A stretch of DNA of 64,000 bases from Palsa-504 sp963822765 (lineage in GTDB: Bacteria; Actinomycetota; Actinomycetes; Streptosporangiales; Streptosporangiaceae), in assembly GCA_963822765.1 (NCBI GenBank), contig CAWGJL010000007.1, positions 310,001 to 374,000 of the forward strand. Direction: 5' to 3'. Each line of letters starts with the position of its first letter. The first letter of the stretch is position 1. The position numbers were made by a program, and so were the translations under genes. Below are positions 40,026-49,193 of this stretch, piece after piece. A model generated the notes under the pieces. That model was not told the origin of the DNA and made no database searches. It saw only the letters and a list, made by a program, of their open reading frames with translations.

Positions 40026-41129
40026 ATGACCACTTCTCCCAACATCGTCCACGCGACCGGTGCTGCCTCGGCGGCGCGGCCCTCCGCTCTCACGGACCCT
40101 GCGCCCGCGCCTGGCGGGACGCTCGGGGAAGCGGTCAGAACCCAGCCACGCACGCCCCGGCCGGATTTCGACGACGAGCCGAACTCGGCATTCCAGCGCT
40201 TCATGGTCGGCCTGTTCGTGACCGTCCCGCTGGTGGCCCTGGTCGCCGCGATCCCGCTGCTGTGGGGCTGGGGCCTGGGCTGGCACGACGTCGTCATCGC
40301 GCTGGTCTTCTACTGGGTGTCCGGCCTCGGCGTGACGGTCGGCTACCACCGGTACTTCACCCACGGCTCGTTCAAGGCCAAGACCGGGCTGCGGGTGGCG
40401 CTGGCCATCGCGGGCAGCCTGTCCATCGAGGGGCCGGTCATCACCTGGGTGTCAGATCACCGCCGGCACCACAAGTACAGCGACCGGGAAGGCGACCCGC
40501 ACTCGCCGTGGCGCTACGGGGAGGACTGGAAGGCGCTGACCAAGGGCCTGGTGTACGCGCACGTGGGCTGGCTCTTCGACCCCAACAAGACCTCGCAGGA
40601 GAAGTTCTCGCCCGACCTGCTCGCGGACCGCAGGATCCGGCGGGTGGATCGCTGGTTCCCGGCGCTGGTGGGGGTCTCGCTGCTGCTCCCCGCGCTGATC
40701 GGCGGGCTGTGGGGGATGTCCTGGCACGGCGCGCTGACCGCCTTCTTCTGGGGCAGCCTGGTCCGGATCGCGCTGCTGCACCACATCACCTGGTCGATCA
40801 ACTCCATCTGCCACACCTTCGGCAGCGAGGAGTTCGAGGTGCGGGACAAGTCGCGCAACGTCGCGTGGCTGGCCATCGCGTCGTTCGGGGAGTCCTGGCA
40901 CAACCTGCATCACGCCGACCCGACGTGCGCCCGGCACGGCGCGCTCAAGGGCCAGCTCGACCCGAGCGCGCGCGTCATCTGGGCGGCGGAGAAGCTGGGC
41001 TGGGCCTACGACGTCCGCTGGCCGGACGAGGACCGGCTGTCGGCCAAGCGTCCCGCCACCGCCACGCGGAAACTCGGCTCGATGACGCGGCGCGCCCGGG
41101 TTGGCGCCGCGTCCGCGGAGCCGCGATGA
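40026..41129 (+). CDS. Acyl-CoA (stearoyl-CoA type) delta-9 fatty acid desaturase
   Basis: Membrane di-iron enzyme that introduces a cis double bond into acyl-CoA. 367 residues. The three histidine boxes are intact: HRYFTH, HRRHH and HNLHH. Hydrophobic segments at about 60-105 and 220-260 fit the four-helix topology. The first 45 residues are Ala/Pro-rich and cytosolic. AGAGGAG lies 5 bases before ATG 40026. It is followed 7 bases later by a TetR-family gene on the same strand. No reductase partner is adjacent. Confidence 0.93.
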   Translation: MTTSPNIVHATGAASAARPSALTDPAPAPGGTLGEAVRTQPRTPRPDFDDEPNSAFQRFMVGLFVTVPLVALVAAIPLLWGWGLGWHDVVIALVFYWVSGLGVTVGYHRYFTHGSFKAKTGLRVALAIAGSLSIEGPVITWVSDHRRHHKYSDREGDPHSPWRYGEDWKALTKGLVYAHVGWLFDPNKTSQEKFSPDLLADRRIRRVDRWFPALVGVSLLLPALIGGLWGMSWHGALTAFFWGSLVRIALLHHITWSINSICHTFGSEEFEVRDKSRNVAWLAIASFGESWHNLHHADPTCARHGALKGQLDPSARVIWAAEKLGWAYDVRWPDEDRLSAKRPATATRKLGSMTRRARVGAASAEPR

Positions 41130-41136
41130 TGACTCA

Positions 41137-41757
41137 GTGAACGCTCAGCCCCCAAGATCTGGCCGCAAGCGGATGACCGGGAAGGAGCGGCGGGAGCAAC
41201 TGCTCGACATCGGGCGGCGGCTGTTCGCCGAGCGCGGGTTCGAGGGAACCTCGATCGAGGAGATCGCCGCTCAGGCGGGCGTGTCCAAGCCGGTGGTGTA
41301 CGAGCACTTCGGCGGCAAGGAGGGGCTCTACGCGGTCGTGGTCGACCGCGAGGTCGAGCGGCTGCTGGCCATGGCCACCTCGCTCCTGGACGGCGACCAC
41401 ACCCGAAGCAAATTCGAGGCCGCGGCGGTGAGCCTGTTCCGGTACATCGACGACAACGCCGACGGGTTCCGGATCCTGGTCCGGGACTCCAGCCCCGGGC
41501 CAGGATCCGGCACCTACGGCACGCTGCTGAGCGACATCGCCGGCCAGGTGGAATACATCCTGGCCGACTTCCTGGTCTCCCGCGGCCACGACTCCAAGCT
41601 CGCGCCGTTGTACGCGCAGATGCTGGTCGGCATGGTCGCGTTCGCCGGGCAGTGGTGGCTCGACGCCCGCAAGCCCAAGCTGGAAGAGGTCGCCGCCAAC
41701 CTCATCGACCTAGCCTGGAACGGCCTGTCCCACCTGGACGCGAACGGCGGCCGGTAA
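41137..41757 (+). CDS. TetR-family repressor, probable regulator of the desaturase
   Basis: 206 residues from GTG 41137. The N-terminal HTH is typical: REQLLDIGRRLFAERGFEGTSIEEIAAQAGVSKPVVYEHFGGKEGLY (spans about residues 20-65; shown in part by its ends). The C-terminal helical domain is the ligand/dimer part. TTG 41101 is a possible longer start inside the desaturase gene. Co-transcription with the desaturase and the palindrome at 39969-39986 suggest autoregulated, acyl-CoA-responsive control of membrane fluidity. The 3' end overlaps the convergent rhodanese gene by 48 bases. Confidence 0.88.
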   Translation: MNAQPPRSGRKRMTGKERREQLLDIGRRLFAERGFEGTSIEEIAAQAGVSKPVVYEHFGGKEGLYAVVVDREVERLLAMATSLLDGDHTRSKFEAAAVSLFRYIDDNADGFRILVRDSSPGPGSGTYGTLLSDIAGQVEYILADFLVSRGHDSKLAPLYAQMLVGMVAFAGQWWLDARKPKLEEVAANLIDLAWNGLSHLDANGGR

Positions 41758-42204
41758 CATCACGGCGGCCGCCCCCGGCGCCAGCGTGGCGGCCCCCGCC
41801 CCGGCCGCCGCGATCGGCAGGCCCGCGGCCGACCAGGCGCGGATCCCGCCGATCAGGTCGGTCGCGCGCCGCAGCCCCAGGTCGTGCAGGGCCACCGCGG
41901 CCAGGCTGGAGGTGTAGCCGTCTACGCAGAACACGATGATCCGGTGGTCGTAGCCGGTGACCCAGGGCAGCCGGGCCTCGCACCCGGGATCCAGCCGCCA
42001 CTCCAGGTGGTTGCGCTCCACGATGACCGAGCCGGGGATCTCGCCCGTAAGCGCGCGCTGCGCCGCGGGCCGGATGTCGATGAGCACCGCGCCCGCGGCC
42101 TGTTCCCGGAACGCCTCGTCGGGCGTCACCCGGCGCAGCCGCCCGCGGGCGTCGGCCAGGATCTCGTCGATGCCGTGAGCGCCCGCCGGGCGGGTCGTCA
42201 CCAT
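41710..42204 (-). CDS. Rhodanese-like sulfurtransferase domain protein
   Basis: 164 residues with a single rhodanese domain: TPDEAFREQAAGAVLIDIRP, IPGSVIVERNHLEWRL and the active-site loop FCVDGYTSSLAA with the catalytic Cys. An Ala-rich C-terminal tail follows. ATG 42204 overlaps the cysteine dioxygenase stop by 7 bases, so the two are coupled. It is likely to handle sulfane sulfur or thiosulfate arising from cysteine breakdown; the acceptor is unknown. Confidence 0.85.
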   Translation of the reverse strand: MVTTRPAGAHGIDEILADARGRLRRVTPDEAFREQAAGAVLIDIRPAAQRALTGEIPGSVIVERNHLEWRLDPGCEARLPWVTGYDHRIIVFCVDGYTSSLAAVALHDLGLRRATDLIGGIRAWSAAGLPIAAAGAGAATLAPGAAAVMLPAAVRVQVGQAVPG

Positions 42205-42707
42205 GCCGCGGGTCCCTCGGTGGCCAGCTTGACCAGGCCGCCGGCGGTGAGCTCATACCGCGTCATCTGCGGGATGGGCGGGGAGTACGCGTGCACGCTG
42301 ACCGCGACCGCGGTGGCGGCGGCGTTGCGCACGTCGTGGATGTAGCGCGGGCCGAACGCCCGCGCCCCGCCCGCGCCGACCGGCTTGGCCAGCACGTGCC
42401 CGGTCGCCTGGCCGCCGACCACCCGGCGCTCCATCAGGGTGCCCCACACCACCGCGAACGCGCCCGCGGCCCCGCCGTGATCGTGGAAGCCGGTGGCCTG
42501 GCCCGGCAGCCAGCTGATCACCCAGACCTCGTGGCTGTCGTCGAGATGGATCCGCTCGTACCAGCGGCCGGCCGGATTAAGCCGGACCCGCGTGAGCCAC
42601 TCCGAAGGGCTCGCCGCCACGCGCCGCACCAGGTCGCCTAGTTGCCGCGCGCCGAGTAGCCGGCCAGGAACAGTGGCGAGGGACGTTGGCCGGGTCATCG
42701 TGCTCAT
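42198..42707 (-). CDS. Cysteine dioxygenase family protein (cupin)
   Basis: Mononuclear iron cupin that oxidises cysteine to cysteine sulfinate. 169 residues. The metal-binding motif FHDHGGAAGAFAVVWG (His-x-His and following Gly) and the second-cupin His in RYIHDVRN are present; HAYSPPIPQMTRYE near the C-terminus is typical of bacterial CDO. ATG 42707 has GAGGAGA at 42717-42723. The 200 bases upstream contain a short cysteine-containing ORF and competing hairpins, suggesting attenuation by cysteine supply. Confidence 0.88.
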   Translation of the reverse strand: MSTMTRPTSLATVPGRLLGARQLGDLVRRVAASPSEWLTRVRLNPAGRWYERIHLDDSHEVWVISWLPGQATGFHDHGGAAGAFAVVWGTLMERRVVGGQATGHVLAKPVGAGGARAFGPRYIHDVRNAAATAVAVSVHAYSPPIPQMTRYELTAGGLVKLATEGPAAW

Positions 42708-42735
42708 ATCGCTTTTTCTCCTCACGTCTAACAGA

Positions 42736-42765
42736 ACTGGCTGCGGGAAAGCCAGTAAGAACTGG
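42736..42765 (-). promoter_or_regulatory. Mutually exclusive hairpins in the cysteine dioxygenase leader
   Basis: ACTGGCT (42736-42742) pairs perfectly with AGCCAGT (42750-42756). The CCAGT part of the latter also pairs perfectly with ACTGG (42761-42765). The two outer arms are part of direct repeats AGAACTGG (42733-42740 and 42758-42765), so only one hairpin can form at a time. This is the layout of an attenuator or translation switch, between the leader ORF stop and the CDO Shine-Dalgarno. Confidence 0.5.
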
Positions 42766-42787
42766 GTGAACCGAGGGTCAGGGCCGG

Positions 42788-42910
42788 TCAGAGCGAGCCG
42801 GCCGGACACCACTGGACGTGAAGCACCAGCGGACAGACGCCGACGAGAACGCGGTGACGGCAGAGCCCTGATCGGAAAGACACAGGTCGGAAAGGCAGGT
42901 CACGGCGCAT
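42788..42910 (-). CDS. Candidate leader peptide upstream of cysteine dioxygenase
   Basis: A 40-codon ORF from ATG 42910 to TGA 42788, starting MRRDLPFRPVSF and containing three Cys codons in its second half (GLCRHR, GVCPLV, QWCPAG). The ATG is placed as the transcript's first codon: TTGATT and CAGGAT hexamers with a 17-base spacer end 6 bases before it. Actinobacterial sulfur operons are known to carry leaderless, cysteine-containing upstream ORFs that sense charged tRNA-Cys. The protein itself matches no family I know. Confidence 0.4.
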   Translation of the reverse strand: MRRDLPFRPVSFRSGLCRHRVLVGVCPLVLHVQWCPAGSL

Positions 42911-42916
42911 GCGGAG

Positions 42917-42945
42917 ATCCTGCCAGAGTTTCCCTATTAAATCAA
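42917..42945 (-). promoter_or_regulatory. Promoter of the leader-CDO-rhodanese operon
   Basis: TTGATT (42940-42945) and CAGGAT (42917-42922) on the minus strand are separated by 17 bases; the -10 ends 6 bases before the leader ATG, predicting leaderless transcription. It overlaps an AT-rich inverted repeat, CCTATT-AAATC-AATAGG (42933-42949), which could be an operator or the 3' hairpin of the upstream tam transcript. Confidence 0.5.
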
Positions 42946-42958
42946 TAGGAAAAGCCGA

Positions 42959-43771
42959 TTACTTGGCTCGATGGGCGACGGCGAACACCCGGCGGAACGG
43001 GAAGACGGTACCGAACGACCTCGGCGGATACGCCGCGCGGATCCGCTCGCCGTAGTCGGCCAGGAAATCCGCGGCCTGGTCGGCGTCGAGCACGGCCAGG
43101 ACGGGACGCAATCCGGTGCCCTTGTACCACTCGAGCACCGGGTCATCGCCCTCCAGGATGTGCACGTACGTCGTCTCCCAGGCGTCGACCTCGCAGCCGG
43201 CCGTGGCGAGCAGCTCCGCGTAGTCGGCCGGATCGGCCGACTGCCGGTTCAGCTCCACGTCCCGCAGCAGCGGGCGCCACCGGGTCGAGGCCGCCAGCTC
43301 ACGCAGGATCACGTGCGACGGCTGATCGAAGTTTCCCGGCACCTGGAACGCCAGCCAGCCGTCGTCGGCGAGCCAGTCCGCCCAGCGGACCAGCAGCTCA
43401 CGATGGCCGGGCACCCACTGCAGCACCGCATTCGAGATGATCACGTCGGGCAGGCTCTGCGGCTCCCAGTGCCGCACGTCATCGAGCATGACAGACAGCC
43501 CGGGCGCGTGACTGCTCAGGCCGGACCCGGTGGACCGCGGCGCGGCGGCGCCGACCAGCTTCCGCGCCGCCTCGATCATCTGCGGCGAGCTGTCCACGCC
43601 GCACACGGCGGCGGACGGCCAGCGCTCGGCGAGCAGGACCGTCAGGGTTCCCGGGCCGCAGCCCATGTCGACCACGTACTCGGGCAGTTCAGCTCCGACC
43701 CTGGCGAGCAGGTCGATAAACGGCCTGGTGCGCTCGCCTCCAAACCTCAGGTACTGGGTCGCGTCCCACAT
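42959..43771 (-). CDS. tam: Trans-aconitate 2-methyltransferase
   Basis: SAM-dependent methyltransferase that esterifies trans-aconitate, removing an inhibitor of aconitase. 270 residues. Opening MWDATQYLRFGGERTRPF, SAM motif VVDMGCGPGTLTVLL, DDVRHWEP and NAVLQWVPGH are characteristic of Tam. It is transcribed divergently from a MarR-family gene, the arrangement known for tam/tamR in Streptomyces. ATG 43771 has GGATTAGGA upstream. Intact. Confidence 0.93.
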   Translation of the reverse strand: MWDATQYLRFGGERTRPFIDLLARVGAELPEYVVDMGCGPGTLTVLLAERWPSAAVCGVDSSPQMIEAARKLVGAAAPRSTGSGLSSHAPGLSVMLDDVRHWEPQSLPDVIISNAVLQWVPGHRELLVRWADWLADDGWLAFQVPGNFDQPSHVILRELAASTRWRPLLRDVELNRQSADPADYAELLATAGCEVDAWETTYVHILEGDDPVLEWYKGTGLRPVLAVLDADQAADFLADYGERIRAAYPPRSFGTVFPFRRVFAVAHRAK

Positions 43772-43838
43772 TATGGTCCTAATCCTTCTCCAATACTGAG
43801 AGCCACATGCCCGCTAATCCCCTTGTACAGCGACCGGC

Positions 43839-43854
43839 CTCTTGACGTCAAGAG
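43839..43854. promoter_or_regulatory. Perfect palindromic operator between tam and the MarR gene
   Basis: CTCTTGACGTCAAGAG is a perfect 16-base palindrome in the 96-base divergent region. On the minus strand its TTGACG can serve as the tam -35, with TACAAG 18 bases downstream, so binding there would block tam. It ends 13 bases before the MarR ATG and would also affect that gene. Confidence 0.65.
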
Positions 43855-44438
43855 ATACCCTCTAGTAATGGCCCAGCGCGCCGCTCCGAGCACTGAGGAT
43901 GGCTCCGACGCCGGGATTCTCGAGGAGCCCGTGCTGCGGGACGAAGTGGACGACCTGGTCGCCGCGTGGCGGGCGCAGCGTCCTGACCTCGACGTGGAGC
44001 CGATGCAGGTGCTCAGCCGGATCTCCCGGCTGGCCCGGCACCTGGACATCGCGCGGCGCGGCGCGTTCGCCGACCACGGCCTTGAAGCGTGGGAGTTCGA
44101 CGTGCTCTCCGCGCTGCGCCGGCAGGGCCCGCCGTTCCAGCTCACGCCCGGCGCGCTGCTCCGCGCCACCCTGGTGACCTCGGGCACCATGACCAACCGG
44201 ATCGACCGGCTGGCCACGGCGGGCCTGGTCCGCCGGGAGCCCGACCCGACGGACAAGCGGGGCGTCCTGGTCACGCTCACCGAGCAGGGCATGGCGAAGG
44301 CGGACGCGGCCCTGGCCGACCTGCTGCGCCGCGAGCGCGCGCTGCTAGCGGGCCTGGACCACGGCGAGCGTCAGCACCTGGCCGACCTGATGCGCATCCT
44401 GCTCGCCCCCTTCGACGCTGAGTTATCCCCCGGCTCGC

Positions 44439-46249
<1,811 letters not shown>

Positions 46250-47194
46250 CTATCCGGCGGACACCACGGCGGCGCCCGGGACCGGTCCGCTGACCCGGGC
46301 CACGGACCGGCACACCCCGGCCCCGGACAGGGATACCGCCAGCTCCAGGGCCCGCTCCGCGTTCGCCGCGAGGAACACGCAGGTCGGTCCCGAGCCGGCC
46401 ACCAAGGCGCCGAGCGCGCCCAGCTCCAGGCCCGCGGTCAGCGTCTTGCGCAGCGCCGGGAACAGGGACACCGCGGCCGGCTGCAGGTCATTGGTCAGCC
46501 GCTGGCCGACCCGCGCGGCGTCGCCCGAGCGCAGCGCCGACATGAGCGCGGCGTCCAGGTCCGGTTCGGCCGCGACCGCAACCTCGGACCCCGCCGGATC
46601 CGCGGGCCGGGCCGTGCGCAGCCGGTCCAGGGCGGCGTAGACCGCGGGCGTGGACAGCTGGCCGTCGGCAAAGGCCAGCACCCAGTGGTACTGCGTGGCC
46701 GGGGCCAGCGCGGGGGTCAGCTGCTCGCCGCGGCCCCGGCCGACCGCGGTCCCGCCGAGCAGCGCGAAGGCCACGTCGCTGCCGACCGCGGCCCCGATCT
46801 CGCAGAGCTGCGGCTGGGTCAGGCCGGCCCCCCACAGCTCGTTGCAGGCGAGCAGCGCGGCTGCCGCGTCGGCGCTGCCGCCCGCCAGCCCGGCGGCCAC
46901 CGGGATCCGCTTGGATATGGTGACGTGCACGGTGCCGGTCCCGCGGTCCGGTACCGCGGCGCGCAGCGCCTCGGTCGCGCGCAGCGCCAGGTTGTCCTGG
47001 TCGGCGGGGACCTGATCCGCGCCCTCGCCGGTCACGCTCACCCCGTCACGCCCGGCGGGCTCCACCGTGACCTGGTCGAACAGCGAAACGGCATGGAACA
47101 CGGTCACCAGGTCGTGGTAGCCGTCGGCGCGCGGCGGACCCACCGCGAGCTGGAGGTTGAGTTTGGCGGGCACCCGCACGGTCACACCGGTCAC
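46250..47194 (-). CDS. ispE: 4-diphosphocytidyl-2-C-methyl-D-erythritol kinase
   Basis: GHMP kinase of the MEP isoprenoid pathway, 314 residues. N-terminal VPAKLNLQLAVG, the ATP loop PVAAGLAGGSADAAAALLA and the C-terminal GALVAGSGPTCVFLA are diagnostic. GTG 47194 overlaps the rsmA stop (GTGA). The conserved order rsmA-ispE-ABC-F is that of Streptomyces and Mycobacterium. The pathway feeds the polyprenyl synthase at 3387-4418. Confidence 0.95.
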   Translation of the reverse strand: MTGVTVRVPAKLNLQLAVGPPRADGYHDLVTVFHAVSLFDQVTVEPAGRDGVSVTGEGADQVPADQDNLALRATEALRAAVPDRGTGTVHVTISKRIPVAAGLAGGSADAAAALLACNELWGAGLTQPQLCEIGAAVGSDVAFALLGGTAVGRGRGEQLTPALAPATQYHWVLAFADGQLSTPAVYAALDRLRTARPADPAGSEVAVAAEPDLDAALMSALRSGDAARVGQRLTNDLQPAAVSLFPALRKTLTAGLELGALGALVAGSGPTCVFLAANAERALELAVSLSGAGVCRSVARVSGPVPGAAVVSAG

Positions 47195-48060
47195 GATGAT
47201 GTGATCGTACGCGCCGCCGCGAGCCGGGCGAACTCGGCCACGCCGAGCGCTTCCCCGCGCGTGCCGGGATCGATCCCGGCCGCGCGGAGCAGCCGCTCGG
47301 CCTCCGGCGCGGACCCCGCCCAGCCGGCCAGCGCGGCGCGCAAGGTCTTGCGCCGCTGCGCGAACGCGGCGTCGACCAGAGCGAACACCTCCTCGCGGGA
47401 CGCGGCCGTGACGGGCGGGTCGTGCCTGGCGAACGCGACCAGCCGCGAGTCGACGTTGGGCACCGGCCAGAACACGCTGCGCGGCACCGTCCCGGCCGGC
47501 CGGGCCGTGGCGTACCAGGCCAGCTTGACCGACGGCGCGCCGTACACCCGGGACCCGGGCGGCGCGCACATCCGGTCCGCCACCTCGGCCTGGACCATAA
47601 CCAGCCCGCGGGCCAGCGCGGGGACGACGGCCAGCAGGTGCAGCACCACCGGCACGGCCACGTTGTAGGGCAGGTTCGCGACCAGCATCGAGGGCGCGGC
47701 GGGCAGGTCCTCCTGGCCGGTGCGCAGCGCGTCGGCGTTGATCACGGTGACCCGGCCGGCCAGCGCCGGGGCCCGCTCGGCCAGCGTCCGCGGCAGTTCG
47801 CCGGCCAGCGCCCGGTCGATCTCGACCGCCAGCACCTGGCCGGCCCCGGCCTCGAGCAGGGCCAGGGTGAGCGAGCCGAGCCCCGGCCCCACCTCCAGCA
47901 CCACGTCGCCCGGGCCCGGCGCGGCCAGCGCGGCGATCCGGCGCACCGTGCCCTGCTCGATCACGAAGTTCTGGCCCAGCCGCTTGGACGGCCGCACCCC
48001 CAGCCGCTCGGCGATCTCCCGGATGTCCCCGGGAGTAAGCAGCCGCACCACCATTACCAT
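47191..48060 (-). CDS. rsmA: 16S rRNA (adenine1518/1519-N6)-dimethyltransferase
   Basis: KsgA-type enzyme that dimethylates two adenosines in the 3' hairpin of 16S rRNA. About 289 residues. RPSKRLGQNFV, SAM motif VLEVGPGLGSLT and catalytic NLPYNVAVP are present. Starts at ATG 48060 or 48054 (MVMVVRLLTPGD); neither has a strong Shine-Dalgarno. The open frame to 48135 runs through a dispersed repeat and is unlikely to be coding. Confidence 0.94.
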   Translation of the reverse strand: MVMVVRLLTPGDIREIAERLGVRPSKRLGQNFVIEQGTVRRIAALAAPGPGDVVLEVGPGLGSLTLALLEAGAGQVLAVEIDRALAGELPRTLAERAPALAGRVTVINADALRTGQEDLPAAPSMLVANLPYNVAVPVVLHLLAVVPALARGLVMVQAEVADRMCAPPGSRVYGAPSVKLAWYATARPAGTVPRSVFWPVPNVDSRLVAFARHDPPVTAASREEVFALVDAAFAQRRKTLRAALAGWAGSAPEAERLLRAAGIDPGTRGEALGVAEFARLAAARTITSS

Positions 48061-48090
48061 CCGGGAAGCCTGCCCGCGGTCCCGGCACCG

Positions 48091-48143
48091 CACCGATGGA
48101 ACATCGATGTCGTCATAGCGGCACCGATGGGACATCGGTGTCG
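48091..48143 (+). repeat. Dispersed double-palindrome repeat, copy B
   Basis: Two palindromic halves, CCGATGGAACATCGATG and CCGATGGGACATCGG, joined by TCGTCATAGCGGCA, the same plan and mostly the same sequence as copy A in cysQ (27622-27670). It lies in the 205-base gap between tatD and rsmA. The remainder of the gap (48144-48262) is an extremely G-rich run with many GGGG blocks on the plus strand. Confidence 0.65.
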
Positions 48144-48265
48144 TTGCGGGCGGCGGGGACCAGGCGCGGGCGGAGACGGAGGCCGGGGCGAGGCGGGGAC
48201 GGGGGGCGGAGCGGGGCGGGGGCGGGGCGGGGCGGGCAGGGACCGACTGCGGTGGGGGGCATGGG

Positions 48266-49177
48266 TTACCAGGGGCCGAAGGTGCGTTCCGCGGTGGCGG
48301 TGATCGTGTCGCAGAGCTCGGCCAGGTCGAGGCCCTGGATTTCGGCCAGGCAGCGCAGGGTGTTGGCGACCTGGGCGGGCGCGTTGGGGCGGCCGCGGTT
48401 CGGCACCGGGGTCAGGAACGGCGCGTCGGTCTCGGCGAGCAGGAGATCGGGCGGGGCGGCCGCGGCGGCGTCGCGCAGCGGCTGGGCGTTGGCGAACGTC
48501 ACGTTGCCCGCGAACGACATCACGTAGCCGGCCTCGGCGCACTGCTTGACCATGGCCACGTCGCCGGAAAAGCAGTGGAACACGACCCGCGGCGGCGGGC
48601 CCTCCTCGGCCAGGATGCGCAGCACGTCGGCGTGCGCCTCCCGGTCGTGGATCATCAGCGCCTTGCCGGTCCGCTTGGCGATCTTGATGTGCTCGCGGAA
48701 CCACCAGCGCTGCACGTCGGGCGCGGCGTGGTCACGGTAGTAGTCCAGGCCGGTCTCGCCGACCGCGACCACCCGGGGCCGCCGGGCCAGCGCCTCGATC
48801 TCGGCCAGCACCTCGGCCGCGGTCGGGGGTGGGGCGGTGGAGGGAGAGGGGGCCGCGGCGGAGGGTGGGGCAGGGAACGGAACGGCGGAGACGTGGGGGG
48901 CGCGGGGATCTCGCGGGAGGCGGGAGGGGCCGGTGGCGGCTTCGGTGTCGTTGGGGTGGATCGCGACGGCGGCGTAGACGGCGGCGTGCTGGTCGGCGCA
49001 GTGCGCCGACCAGCGGGCGGATTCCAGGTCGGTGGCGACCGTGACCACGCGGACGATGCCGGCGGCACGGGCGGCGGCCAGGACATCGGGCACGGGGAGG
49101 TCGATCATGTCCAGGTGCGTGTGGCTGTCGAGGGCCGGCCTGGGGAGCGGAGGGGGCGGAGCGGGGGCGGTCACCAC
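48266..49177 (-). CDS. tatD: TatD-family metal-dependent deoxyribonuclease
   Basis: TIM-barrel hydrolase, 303 residues. Metal ligands are in DSHTHLD (N-terminus), VGETGLDYYRD, LMIHDREAH, VFHCFSGD and LAETDAPFL. A Pro/Ala-rich insertion (about residues 80-118) is unusual for the family. It follows metG in the common actinobacterial order metG-tatD-(rpf)-rsmA-ispE; the rpf gene often found next is absent here. Confidence 0.93.
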   Translation of the reverse strand: MVTAPAPPPPLPRPALDSHTHLDMIDLPVPDVLAAARAAGIVRVVTVATDLESARWSAHCADQHAAVYAAVAIHPNDTEAATGPSRLPRDPRAPHVSAVPFPAPPSAAAPSPSTAPPPTAAEVLAEIEALARRPRVVAVGETGLDYYRDHAAPDVQRWWFREHIKIAKRTGKALMIHDREAHADVLRILAEEGPPPRVVFHCFSGDVAMVKQCAEAGYVMSFAGNVTFANAQPLRDAAAAAPPDLLLAETDAPFLTPVPNRGRPNAPAQVANTLRCLAEIQGLDLAELCDTITATAERTFGPW

Positions 49178-49193
49178 GATCCGTTCGGCACAA

